Assembly: GCA_022821495.1 (NCBI GenBank)
Contig: JAJEDN010000021.1
Location: 1-64,000 of the forward strand
Reading direction: 5' to 3'
Length of the DNA stretch: 64,000 nucleotides
Source of the DNA: Candidatus Poribacteria bacterium
GTDB lineage: Bacteria > Poribacteria > WGA-4E > WGA-3G
In this document: positions 8,852-17,214 of the stretch, piece by piece
Layout of the letters: each line of letters starts with the position of its first letter
Position numbering within the stretch: position 1 is the first letter of the stretch
Notes under the pieces: model-generated
What the model saw: only the letters and a program-made list of their open reading frames with translations
Told to the model about the DNA's origin: nothing
Database searches by the model: none
Made by a program: the position numbers and the translations under genes

Positions 8852-9850
8852 CTACTGTTCTGAATTGACTGCCTGAATTAAGGCAATGATGTATCCGAAC
8901 TGGAATGCCCATGCCTGTCGGACTCTGCCAGAAACACCCGGCGGTGCTGGGTCATCTGGATGTCCCGGGGCATGGTCGGGCATCAGCATATACGGATATT
9001 CTGCATCTCGGAGGATCTGCGCGACTCTATGCATATCTAAGTGTCCCTCGTCGGGCCAAACCTCTTGGAAGTTGTGCAGTCCGCCGCGGATATTGCGAAA
9101 GTGGATATTGAAAATCTTTTTACGTTCACCAAAATACTCAATAATCTCATAGAACTCGGTGCCGGGATCATCTAAACCCTCCGACACTGTGCCGCAGCAG
9201 AAGTTAAAACCGTGATACGGACTTTCCGCAATCTCGGCGTACTGTTTCAAGCCATCAAACACAGGGTAATTCCAGCGTTCGACACCTCTCAAAATTGGGG
9301 CAGGTGGGTCGTTGGGATGGCATGCCATTTGGATTTTATTTTCTTCAGCGACCGGGATCACGCGTTCAAGGAAGTATGCGATCCGATCAAACGCCTCTTC
9401 GCGACTCACTTCACCGGCTTCTGAAAGTGTTTCGTTATCATACTTGGAGAAATCGAAGGTGCTGTAACTTGAGCCGCCGCGTCCGAACGTACTCTCGGTT
9501 CGCTGATGGTTCAGGATACAGAAGTTATAATTCAACCCTCGTAATCCAGCGGCAGCGGCATTCTCAATCATTTTGCAAACCGCGTCAATATCCGTGTCGC
9601 GCTGTGGGTCATGAGCAAACGTGATGCTTCTCGGAAGCCCGATATGAATCATCTCAAGGCTAACACCGGCTTCCGCTGCCTCTTCCTTGTGTTGAATCAA
9701 TGTTTCGGTTTCAGTGTTTTTAACGGAAGCGTCCATGTGCGTTACGCCGTGGCGAACGAGGAATGCCAACTCCTTTGAAGATGTCCCGATACCTTGAACG
9801 CCGACGTGCATCTCCGCTTTTTTGTGGGGTTGTTTCTCGACTGTATCCAT
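8852..9850 (-). CDS. Mannonate dehydratase-like TIM-barrel enzyme (UxuA family)
   Basis: About 332 aa from the ATG at 9850, preceded by GAAGGAG at 9 nt spacing; a TTG six codons upstream is less likely. UxuA-type landmarks are visible: MACHPNDPPAPILRGVERW, FNFCCGTVSEG, IFNIHFRNIRGG, FQEVWPDEGHLDMHRV and MLMPDHAPGHPDD, giving the His, Cys, His and Asp residues that hold Mn2+/Fe2+ in this family. Known members dehydrate D-mannonate to 2-keto-3-deoxygluconate in hexuronate breakdown. The protein is somewhat shorter than E. coli UxuA (394 aa), so a related sugar-acid substrate is possible. It is divergently transcribed from the GH32 gene and has its own near-consensus promoter. Confidence 0.8.
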   Translation of the reverse strand: MDTVEKQPHKKAEMHVGVQGIGTSSKELAFLVRHGVTHMDASVKNTETETLIQHKEEAAEAGVSLEMIHIGLPRSITFAHDPQRDTDIDAVCKMIENAAAAGLRGLNYNFCILNHQRTESTFGRGGSSYSTFDFSKYDNETLSEAGEVSREEAFDRIAYFLERVIPVAEENKIQMACHPNDPPAPILRGVERWNYPVFDGLKQYAEIAESPYHGFNFCCGTVSEGLDDPGTEFYEIIEYFGERKKIFNIHFRNIRGGLHNFQEVWPDEGHLDMHRVAQILRDAEYPYMLMPDHAPGHPDDPAPPGVSGRVRQAWAFQFGYIIALIQAVNSEQ

Positions 9851-9912
9851 CGTTTTGTACTCCTTCAACGATTGAATGTACTATCAACTGTTCGGATTTA
9901 TGGTATCCGCGC

Positions 9913-9941
9913 ATTATAGCACACTTAAAAAACTAAGTCAA
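9913..9941 (-). promoter_or_regulatory. Sigma70-type promoter of the mannonate dehydratase-like gene
   Basis: On the minus strand TTGACT (9941-9936), a 17-nt spacer and TATAAT (9918-9913). Expected start near 9906 gives a leader of about 55 nt to the ATG at 9850. Confidence 0.75.
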
Positions 9942-10038
9942 TTCAAAAACAGAAAATTTCTGGACATTCGATCCGTTTCGTGCTATGCTAAATCCGCAGA
10001 ACATCATAAAGATTATATCACACAACAGAGGAGAAATG

Positions 10039-11595
10039 ATGGCAAACGAAGACTATACTTCGCGTGTACCGCACTACACGTTCGCGGACACACTCGAAGA
10101 GCAGGAAGCACAGTTGGAGACAAATCCGCTGATGCAACGGCTTAACGAGTATCGGAAAACGTATAAAGCTGATCCGCACCGCCCGATTTATCACTACATC
10201 AACCCGGAAGCAATGCTCAATGACCCAAATGGTCTCTGTTTCTGGCAGGGACGTTGGCACCTGTTCTATCAGGCGTATCCACCTGAAGATACACGACAGC
10301 ATTGGGGACACGCAATTAGCGACGATCTCATCCATTGGCGTGACCTGCCTTACGCGATTTACCCGAACCCGGAAAGATGCTGTTTTTCCGGCGCGACACT
10401 CGTAGAAGAAGACCGTGTGATAGCGATGTATCACGGCACAGTCGTCGGCAATATGGTAGCGGTATCAAGCGATCCGTTGCTTTTGAATTGGGAGAAGGTA
10501 TCCGGCAAAGCGGTGATCCCGGCGCAACATGCGGACGGCACGACACCCGTCTATCGCGTTTTTGATCCCTGTATTTGGGAAAAAGACGGCATGTATTATT
10601 CGCTTTCCGGTGGCACGCTCCCGCACGGTCCCGGCGGTAAACCGGTTCGTGCGAATTTCCTGCTCCGTTCAGCAGACTTAGCAAACTGGGTCTATCTGCA
10701 TCCATTCGTTGAAGATGATATGTTCACGTTGGTGGGTGATGATGGTGCCTGTCCGTATTTTTGGCCCATCGGTGACCGACATATGCTCCTTTTCTTCAGT
10801 CACATGAGCGGCGGACAGTATCTGCTCGGTGATTATGATACCGAGCGCGATAAGTTTGTCGTGACAGCGGGTGCGAAAAACAATTTCGGGGCAGCATCTC
10901 CTGCAGGTGTCCACGCACCGTCCGCAACGCCTGATGGTAACGGTGGGCTTATCGTCATCTATAACATGAATCCAGCGAAGCCTACCAAAGGTTGGAACCA
11001 GATTATGACGCTCCCGCGTCGCCTGACACTCCTCTCCAGAGATGAAATCGGGATCGAGCCTGCAGGTGATATTGAATCATTGCGGTCCGAACATCAACAC
11101 GTCAATGCCATGACACTTCCCGCCAACGAAGAGGTTGTGCTGGACGGTATAAATGGTAACGCGATGGAGCTTGAACTCGAGATTGATACGAAATCGGCAC
11201 CGATGGTTGAGTTGAACGTTCTCCGTTCACCACAGAAAGAGGAGTTCACCCGTATCGCGTTCTTCAGAGAACGCGGGATGCGTAACCTGAATTCCGATGT
11301 TAACGTGCGCGATAGTCTGTTAACGATTGATTCATCGTATTCGTCGATTGCATCAGATGTCCTTTCGCGCGCGCCTGAAACCGGGGCGATCTCCGTCGCA
11401 CAGGACGAGACCCTCAAATTGCGGGTATTCGTTGATAAGAGCGTCGTAGAGGTATTCGCTAACGGAAAGCAGTGCGTCGCGATGCGCGTCTATCCGGACA
11501 AGGCAGAGAGTGTTGGTGTATCGCTGCGTTCACAAGGTCAAGCCTGCGAACTCAAATCGTTGGATGCTTGGCAGATGAAGAACATCTATGAATAA
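10039..11595 (+). CDS. Glycoside hydrolase family 32 (beta-fructosidase type)
   Basis: About 518 aa from the second ATG of an ATGATG pair; GAGGAG at 10028-10033 gives 5 nt spacing to it. Hydrolyses fructosyl linkages (sucrose, fructans). The five-bladed propeller is marked by INPEAMLNDPNGLCFWQGRWHLFYQ (Asp in NDPNG is the nucleophile, about residue 62), WGHAISDDLIHW, CCFSGATL (WSGS-like) and VFDPCIW (equivalent of RDP). The C-terminal beta-sandwich follows (ELEIDTKSAPMVELNVLRS ... LRVFVDKSVVEVFANG). No signal peptide, so it is probably intracellular. It overlaps the next gene by 8 nt, implying translational coupling. A degraded copy of its C-terminal domain lies at 12249-12518. Confidence 0.92.
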   Translation: MANEDYTSRVPHYTFADTLEEQEAQLETNPLMQRLNEYRKTYKADPHRPIYHYINPEAMLNDPNGLCFWQGRWHLFYQAYPPEDTRQHWGHAISDDLIHWRDLPYAIYPNPERCCFSGATLVEEDRVIAMYHGTVVGNMVAVSSDPLLLNWEKVSGKAVIPAQHADGTTPVYRVFDPCIWEKDGMYYSLSGGTLPHGPGGKPVRANFLLRSADLANWVYLHPFVEDDMFTLVGDDGACPYFWPIGDRHMLLFFSHMSGGQYLLGDYDTERDKFVVTAGAKNNFGAASPAGVHAPSATPDGNGGLIVIYNMNPAKPTKGWNQIMTLPRRLTLLSRDEIGIEPAGDIESLRSEHQHVNAMTLPANEEVVLDGINGNAMELELEIDTKSAPMVELNVLRSPQKEEFTRIAFFRERGMRNLNSDVNVRDSLLTIDSSYSSIASDVLSRAPETGAISVAQDETLKLRVFVDKSVVEVFANGKQCVAMRVYPDKAESVGVSLRSQGQACELKSLDAWQMKNIYE

Positions 11596-12274
11596 ACGTC
11601 AAGAGCCAGGTAAATCAATAAAATACGCCGCGGATCTTGATAATGTTAAAGAGGTTACACTCCACGGCATAGCAGATTTATCGTTCTGGGAGACGGTGTT
11701 ACACAAAGAGGGCCTCTTTCCGTACCACGAAGCGGGTAAGGCGGTCCTCTTGCTCAGTGCGATAGAGGCAAAATGGCGCGGCTTCAGGTTTAAAGAGTTT
11801 GTTATCGCTGTTGGAACTTGCTTTAATGAGAGTGGAACGAGTTTGGATGGATACTATCTGCCGCACGCATTTAACTCTTCCAGATTCTTGACTTTCTCGG
11901 AAAGGGTGTTTTTTCGGACCCCTTATTTTCGAGGAAATGTCCGACTCGAAAATAAACTTCCTGCTTCCATTAGACTGCAGGACAGGAGTGAAGTTCTCCT
12001 CCACGCGCGGATGTCTATCCCGGGCACACCACCGATAGTTGAATACCTTGAATGGGAAGGTCCTATTTTTCTGCCGAATAACCGCGGTAAATTCTTCGCT
12101 GTGTTGGCGGGTGAGGCTGATATTTATCCTTTTTCATCCGAAACGGATCGGCTTGAACTCAAACCGTCTGCACGTCATCAAATTTTTCAACAACTGATCG
12201 ATAGCGATTTTGCTGGTAGCGTATGGTGTTTGAGAAGCAACTCCCGCCATGCAAGGTCAAAGACTTACAAATAG
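11588..12274 (+). CDS. Unknown protein coupled to the GH32 gene
   Basis: 228 aa. Not recognised with confidence. The start ATGAATAA overlaps the GH32 stop, so translation is probably coupled. The sequence is mixed alpha/beta with YHEAGKAVLLLSAIEAKWRG, FKEFVIAVGTCF, YLPHAFNSSRFLTFSERVFF and GKFFAVLAGEADIYPF. The pattern of an N-terminal strand pair followed by a small barrel is loosely like the acetoacetate decarboxylase fold, but no catalytic lysine can be assigned. No signal peptide or membrane segment. Its 3' end runs into a fragment that resembles a GH32 C-terminal domain, so this end of the operon may be rearranged. Confidence 0.6.
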   Translation: MNKRQEPGKSIKYAADLDNVKEVTLHGIADLSFWETVLHKEGLFPYHEAGKAVLLLSAIEAKWRGFRFKEFVIAVGTCFNESGTSLDGYYLPHAFNSSRFLTFSERVFFRTPYFRGNVRLENKLPASIRLQDRSEVLLHARMSIPGTPPIVEYLEWEGPIFLPNNRGKFFAVLAGEADIYPFSSETDRLELKPSARHQIFQQLIDSDFAGSVWCLRSNSRHARSKTYK

Positions 12275-12518
12275 GATTTTGAATAAGGGCATCTGGTATG
12301 GCAGATCATCGAGTGGAAATGAACTGACGAAAATATCTATCTACAACCACAGACATGGCAAAACGAACGATAGTCTGCAGATTGACGCATCCTATTCCTC
12401 GTTGCGTACAGACCTTGTTGGCAAACTGCCTGAGAGCGCACCGTTCCGTTTGAGCAGTGATGGTAATCTGAATTTCTTTACAATTCTAACACAATTTCTG
12501 ATGCAAAATGGAAACTAA
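12249..12518 (+). pseudogene. Relic of a GH32 C-terminal beta-sandwich domain
   Basis: An 89-codon frame overlapping the end of the previous gene. Its segment NDSLQIDASYSSLRTDL aligns with RDSLLTIDSSYSSIASDV of the complete GH32 gene 1 kb upstream, and LTKISIYNHR aligns with FTRIAFFRER; the end (FLMQNGN) lines up with VEVFANGK and then stops. There is no propeller domain before it. This reads as the remnant of a second GH32 gene whose body was lost. Whether any part is translated is unknown. Confidence 0.55.
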
Positions 12519-12521
12519 CCT

Positions 12522-13892
12522 ATGTTTTATCTAACTGTTATTTTCACGGTTTATATCCTATTTTTCTCAATCCAACTGACAGCAACGGCACAAAGTGTCA
12601 ACATCTCTGAACCTATCCCTCCACCAAGTACTGTTCGCAAAACTTTTAACTTGGATCCGTTTTATCAGCAATGGATCGATGTAGAGGGATTGCCTGTTGT
12701 TGCATCGGCGAAGGTGAATCCTTATGCCGTAAAGGAGGCAGCCTGGCTCATCCGCCAGATGATTGGGCATCGTCAGGATATATTGCAAGCACTTGCGAAA
12801 AATAACGTGCGTTTTGCTGTGATGGCACATAACGAACTGACAACACAAGTTCCTGAACATAGCGATCTTCAGCCAAGCTCCTATTGGGATCGGAGGGCGC
12901 GCGGTTTGGGACCGACACCGATAAGACCGGCAGTGAGTTGTGGTGAGGAAAACTTGCTCAATTATCAAGGGGACCCCTATTGGAATGAAAATATTCTTGT
13001 TCACGAGTTCGCGCATGCGATTCACCTGATGGGATTAAATACGGTGGATCCGAGTTTTGATGATCGTCTTAAAACAACATACAATGCGGCAGTCGAAAAA
13101 GGGTTGTGGGAAAATACCTACGCTATTACGAACAAGGCGGAGTACTGGGCTGAAGGCACGCAGTCATGGTTCGACACCAACCGCGCAAATGACGACCAAC
13201 ACAACCACGTTGACACCCGCGACAAGTTGAAAGCTTATGATCCGGCACTTACAGCACTGCTCACTGAAGTTTTTGGTGATAGGGATTGGCAATACACACA
13301 GGCGGTAACTCGCTTACATCTATTCCATCTCCAGGGATTCGAGCCAGATCAGTCGCCAATATTTGAATGGCCTGCTGAATTACCAGAGTTAGAGGAGCTT
13401 TACCAGGAATTAGAAAACACAGACAGTGATGGCGATGGCAAATGGGCAGACTTGAAGCCCCTGGACCTGAATCTGATGCCCCGTTTAAAATCAACCGGTG
13501 GTCTCATTGAGACCGAGATTATCTTCGTCAATCGGACCGGATCCGATATTGTTTACTATTGGGTGGATTATGATGGAAATGAGAAATTCTACGGCCGCGT
13601 TGAGGCGGATACCTTTGTCAATCAATATACCTATGTCAATCACATCTGGTTAGTCAAAGATCCTAACGGCGTTAATCTTGCTGTGTTTCGTGCCGAAGAA
13701 AAAACGGGACGGGCAATTATCGGCACGGAGCAGATGGGTAATCCAGCAGATGTCAACGGGGACGGCACTGTCAATATTCTTGATTTGGTCGAAGTCGCAA
13801 ATAGTTTTGGACAGGAATCACCGGACGTAAATGGAGATGGTGTTGTCAATATTTTGGATCTGGTAGCGGTTGCGAACGCTTTTGACGAGTGA
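12522..13892 (+). CDS. Secreted gluzincin-type metallopeptidase with VHL-beta-like and dockerin domains
   Basis: 456 aa. Signal peptide at residues 1-24 (MFYLTVIFTVYILFFSIQLTATAQS). Zinc motif HEFAHAIH at 161-168 with a downstream NKAEYWAEGTQSWFD (about 204-218), whose glutamates are the expected third ligand of a gluzincin. About 332-395 is a beta domain with FVNRTGSDIVYYWVDYDGNE ... YVNHIWLVKD, which matches the pattern of the von Hippel-Lindau beta domain. The C-terminus (about 408-456) has two DVNGDGxVNILDLV Ca2+-binding loops, a dockerin type I pair. A DSDGDGK loop near 301 may bind calcium too. No cohesin is seen in the window. Likely an extracellular protease held in a dockerin-cohesin or similar assembly. 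Three module calls are from motifs seen; the substrate is unknown. Confidence 0.82.
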   Translation: MFYLTVIFTVYILFFSIQLTATAQSVNISEPIPPPSTVRKTFNLDPFYQQWIDVEGLPVVASAKVNPYAVKEAAWLIRQMIGHRQDILQALAKNNVRFAVMAHNELTTQVPEHSDLQPSSYWDRRARGLGPTPIRPAVSCGEENLLNYQGDPYWNENILVHEFAHAIHLMGLNTVDPSFDDRLKTTYNAAVEKGLWENTYAITNKAEYWAEGTQSWFDTNRANDDQHNHVDTRDKLKAYDPALTALLTEVFGDRDWQYTQAVTRLHLFHLQGFEPDQSPIFEWPAELPELEELYQELENTDSDGDGKWADLKPLDLNLMPRLKSTGGLIETEIIFVNRTGSDIVYYWVDYDGNEKFYGRVEADTFVNQYTYVNHIWLVKDPNGVNLAVFRAEEKTGRAIIGTEQMGNPADVNGDGTVNILDLVEVANSFGQESPDVNGDGVVNILDLVAVANAFDE

Positions 13893-13954
13893 AAAGTTCT
13901 TATACCGCCAACTAAGGGTTAGGGAAACTGCCTCCGCGTAAGTGAGGAATCCAA

Positions 13955-14584
13955 ATGAGTAAAGCTATCCAGAAGGTTACCGCGTTTATAATGCGCGAAA
14001 ACAATGGTGTCAAAGAATTACTTGTTTTCAAACATCCGACTGCCGGTATCCAAATTCCTGCAGGCACTGTTGAAGAAAGTGAAGACATTGAAACTGCTGT
14101 AAAAAGAGAGGTTTATGAAGAAACAGGCTTACAGTTTGTAGAAATCGAAAACTATCTGGGTTGCTTTAAAAATGAATTGGAAGATAACCAAAGAATCATG
14201 GCAGAAACGACGCAGGTTTATATCGAACCCAACTTAGATGCGATTCCTTACAAGCGAAAGTTACCCAAAGGGCTTACCGTTCGTTACCATTCCACGCAGG
14301 AGGATTTCACACATATTTCGTACATTGAATATGAATATGACCAATTTTACGAGCCTATCTGTATTGAGGCTAACATCACGGGGTGGGTGCCGAATGAAAA
14401 CATAAGTGCCCAGAAGAAAAGACATTTTTTCCAACTAACAACACAAGAAGAAACAGCGGATGCGTGGGAATTGAAAAGCGATCAAGGACACATTTTCAAG
14501 CTATACTGGACACCGCTTTCACCGAAACCCAATATTATCTCACCACAAGACAGGTGGTTGGATTTTGTCTATGAGAGAATCTGA
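13955..14584 (+). CDS. Nudix hydrolase
   Basis: 209 aa. A perfect Nudix box (G-x5-E-x7-REVYEETGL) sits at about residues 37-59 (from GTVEESEDIE to EETGL), which binds Mg2+ and cleaves nucleoside diphosphates linked to another moiety. The N-terminal strand VTAFIMRENNGVKELLVFKH and IQIPAGTVE are typical of the family. About 110 residues follow the box, longer than minimal MutT, with ISYIEYEYDQFYEPICIEANITGWVP unassigned. A Shine-Dalgarno-like GAGGAA precedes the ATG. Substrate unknown. Confidence 0.9.
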   Translation: MSKAIQKVTAFIMRENNGVKELLVFKHPTAGIQIPAGTVEESEDIETAVKREVYEETGLQFVEIENYLGCFKNELEDNQRIMAETTQVYIEPNLDAIPYKRKLPKGLTVRYHSTQEDFTHISYIEYEYDQFYEPICIEANITGWVPNENISAQKKRHFFQLTTQEETADAWELKSDQGHIFKLYWTPLSPKPNIISPQDRWLDFVYERI

Positions 14585-14664
14585 ATTGTGGTAAAATGAA
14601 TATAAGTAGAACGAGGTAACCTTGCCCTTACGTTTAAAATATTGGAAACGGGAGCAGGATAATT

Positions 14665-15822
14665 ATGGAACGCATCAAACTAACTTCGTTGGGACAAATC
14701 CGTGAAGCCGACATCTCCTTTGGCGATCTGACAGTATTCGTCGGTGAGCAAGCAAGTGGAAAGAGCATTCTGCTCCAACTTATGAAGTTAATTTCGGACG
14801 CAGGCAATATTACGCAAACTCTCAAGAAGCACGGTTTTGATTGGCAAGGAAAAACTAAGGATTTTTTGTCACTCTATTTTGGTGAAGGTATGGAGGGGAT
14901 TTGGAAAAACGGTGTGACCAAAGTTAGTGTTGACGAAGTAGATTTCGCGCCTGAAAAGGCGTTATCTAAGCGAACGAAAAAACAAGATGAAAGTCTTTTC
15001 CTGATTCCTGCTCACCGAGTTGTGACGCTTAAAGATGGATGGCCACGCGCATTCACAGACTACGCTATGGGTGATCCTTACGTCGTTAAGAGTTTCAGTG
15101 AAGAATTGCGTCTGTTGATGGAAAAGGGCTTAGGCTCAGGCAAAAGTGCTATATTTCCGCAGATGGATCGTATGGATAACGCAATCCAAGATGTGATTGG
15201 AACGAATATCTTTGGAGAAGCCGAAATCAAACTCGATAGATATGAAATGCGCAGACGCCTTGTCTTAGATATTGCCGGTAGCCAATTACCCTTTATGGTT
15301 TGGTCAACCGGACAGAGAGAGTTCGCTCCTCTCTTATTAGGACTGTATTGGTTAATGCCTGCAGGAAGGGCAGAAAAGAAAAATAACATAAATTGGGTTG
15401 TCATTGAAGAGCCAGAGATGGGGTTACATCCGAAAGCGATTTCAGCAATGCTTCTTATTTTTTTAGAGCTGCTAAGGCGGGGCTACAAAGTCATCATTTC
15501 TACCCATTCAGCACAAATTTTAGAACTCGTCTGGGCAATTCAACTTATTGCTAAATCAAAAGCCGCTCCAGCACGTTTAAGACAGTTATTGGATTTGAAA
15601 GCAAGTGCCTACTCTAATGACCTCACAGAGACGATCTTAGATGAAAAAACTTTCAAAACCTATTATTTTTCTCGTCAGGATGGTGTTGTGAATGTCAAAG
15701 ACATTTCAACCTTAGATGCTGAAGATCCAGATGAAGCCGTATCGGATTGGGGCGGTCTTACACTATTTAGTACGAAGTCTTCTGATGTTGTCACAGAGGC
15801 TGTTTGGGAGAGTGATCTTTGA
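14665..15822 (+). CDS. ABC/SMC-like AAA ATPase (AAA_21 type)
   Basis: 385 aa. Walker A is GEQASGKS (about residues 28-35), Walker B is WVVIEEPEMGLHP with the catalytic Glu pair, and the switch histidine appears in VIISTHSAQILELV. The ABC signature position reads WSTGQREFAPLL. This arrangement is that of stand-alone chromosomal or phage-defence ATPases (OLD/RloC-like heads) that usually act with an adjacent effector nuclease. No intact partner follows: only short broken frames are seen before the next gene. ATP hydrolysis is well supported; a defence role is inference from family habit. Confidence 0.82.
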   Translation: MERIKLTSLGQIREADISFGDLTVFVGEQASGKSILLQLMKLISDAGNITQTLKKHGFDWQGKTKDFLSLYFGEGMEGIWKNGVTKVSVDEVDFAPEKALSKRTKKQDESLFLIPAHRVVTLKDGWPRAFTDYAMGDPYVVKSFSEELRLLMEKGLGSGKSAIFPQMDRMDNAIQDVIGTNIFGEAEIKLDRYEMRRRLVLDIAGSQLPFMVWSTGQREFAPLLLGLYWLMPAGRAEKKNNINWVVIEEPEMGLHPKAISAMLLIFLELLRRGYKVIISTHSAQILELVWAIQLIAKSKAAPARLRQLLDLKASAYSNDLTETILDEKTFKTYYFSRQDGVVNVKDISTLDAEDPDEAVSDWGGLTLFSTKSSDVVTEAVWESDL

Positions 15823-15948
15823 ATTTTACCGAGGATTTCTACCAGAAAAACTTTATCAAGTTTGAAAAGAGGTAAATATCGTCAGATGTTGGCGCAAAAT
15901 GGTATTCGTGGGCCAGATTCTGTGCTAAATGCAGATACTGTCCAATAA
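15814..15948 (+). pseudogene. Possible remnant of the ATPase partner gene
   Basis: Directly after the ATPase, overlapping its stop, a frame reads NFTEDFYQKNFIKFEKR and closes after 18 codons. In another frame the text continues through RGKYRQMLAQNGIRGPDSV to a stop at about 15948. This could be a frameshifted or deleted downstream partner. It is too short to identify and may be chance. Confidence 0.25.
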
Positions 15949-16003
15949 ACATATCGCTACTAAAACTCCTTTCATTTCGTATAACTCTTTTGGAGGAAAA
16001 CAG

Positions 16004-17107
16004 ATGACAACTTATCGAGCAGGCGTAATCGGTTTGGGACGTATGGGCAGCACCTTTGACGACGAAATCACGCAAGGCGGATCGCTCTTTCTACCTTACT
16101 GCCACGGTCCAAGCTACTATTATGCCCCGAATGTAGAATTGGTTGCAGGCGCAGATCTGCACGCTGAGCAGGGCGCGATTTTCGGGGAACGGTGGGGACT
16201 GGGTTCTGAGCATATCTACAGCGATTATCGTGAGATGCTGGAAAAGGAAAATCTGGACATTGTCAGTGTCTGCACGACAGCACGGATCCGGTCAACCATC
16301 GTGCAAGATGTGGCACGCGCGGGTGTGAAAGCAATCTGGGCGGAGAAACCGATTTCGTTGAGTCTTGCCGAGGCGGACGAGATGGTGGAGACTTGCCGAG
16401 CAGAAGGTGTCGCGCTGGCAATCAACTGTGCCCGGCGCTGGAATCCTTTCTTTTCTGAAGCCCGAAGATTGATTGACGAAGGCGAAATCGGGGATGTGCT
16501 GCAGGTGACAGTTTATGCCCAGTGCGGATTATCACATAACGGTAGCCACGCCATTGATATTTTGCGCTACATGGCAGGTGGAAACGTTGAATGGGTTTTC
16601 GGTGAGATGCAATCTGATGAAGCCGCCGCGGGTGAAGGGGATCTACAGGGAAACGGTTATCTTGTCTTTGATAATGGGGTTCGTGGGTATCTCCGCAGTA
16701 CATCGTGTGGCGCAGCACCGTGGGAGGTCGATGTCATCGGCACAACCGGACGCATCCGTTCTGTCAACAACGCCGAAACGTTTGAGTTGATTCGTATGGT
16801 TCCGGGGGGTAGACGTGGACGGGGTGTGCCTGCACAGTGTCCATTCCCGTGGCCTGTACGAATGCAAGGTATGGGACTAACGATCGTTGAGGATCTCATT
16901 AGTGCTATTGAGAACGGGACTTCTCCGAAGTGTTCGGGTGAAGATGGACGCGAAGCGTTAGAGGTAGCAGTCGCGCTTCGGGAATCGCATCGCCGTGGTG
17001 GTGTGAAAGTCGAACTGCCAGTCGAAGATCGGAGCCTCCAGATTCTCTCCTCAGAGATCCATGGGGATGACACACCCGCTCGAGTTCGACGCTTACAAGC
17101 GAGTTGA
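16004..17107 (+). CDS. Gfo/Idh/MocA-family NAD(P)-dependent oxidoreductase
   Basis: About 367 aa from the ATG at 16004, with GGAGG at 15992-15996; an upstream in-frame codon at 15929 has no such site. N-terminal Rossmann fold: YRAGVIGLGRMGSTF, then VELVAGADLHAEQG, VSVCTTA and the family motif IWAEKPISLSLAEADEMV (EKP lysine). The catalytic region includes ALAINCARRWNPFF and SHNGSHAIDILRYM, and the C-terminal beta sheet contains GTTGRIRSV. These enzymes oxidise or epimerise sugars and inositols; the substrate is not readable. A PhyH gene follows about 100 bp downstream with a palindromic repeat between. Confidence 0.9.
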   Translation: MTTYRAGVIGLGRMGSTFDDEITQGGSLFLPYCHGPSYYYAPNVELVAGADLHAEQGAIFGERWGLGSEHIYSDYREMLEKENLDIVSVCTTARIRSTIVQDVARAGVKAIWAEKPISLSLAEADEMVETCRAEGVALAINCARRWNPFFSEARRLIDEGEIGDVLQVTVYAQCGLSHNGSHAIDILRYMAGGNVEWVFGEMQSDEAAAGEGDLQGNGYLVFDNGVRGYLRSTSCGAAPWEVDVIGTTGRIRSVNNAETFELIRMVPGGRRGRGVPAQCPFPWPVRMQGMGLTIVEDLISAIENGTSPKCSGEDGREALEVAVALRESHRRGGVKVELPVEDRSLQILSSEIHGDDTPARVRRLQAS

Positions 17108-17166
17108 TAGAAATCACGGATGCGCTACGAAATCCCGAAAACAGTGAACCTACAAACTGCTGTAGG

Positions 17167-17184
17167 CGCGGTCCCCTGACCGCG
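17167..17184. repeat. GC-rich palindrome between oxidoreductase and PhyH genes
   Basis: Perfect 7-bp stem CGCGGTC / GACCGCG with a 4-nt loop, preceded by TGTAGG. It lies 31 nt ahead of the PhyH start at 17215 and would fold in the transcript. Of the same general kind as other palindromic spacer repeats here. Confidence 0.6.
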
Positions 17185-17214
17185 ACCGCAGAGGATCGAG
17201 GCGAGGGAAATTAC

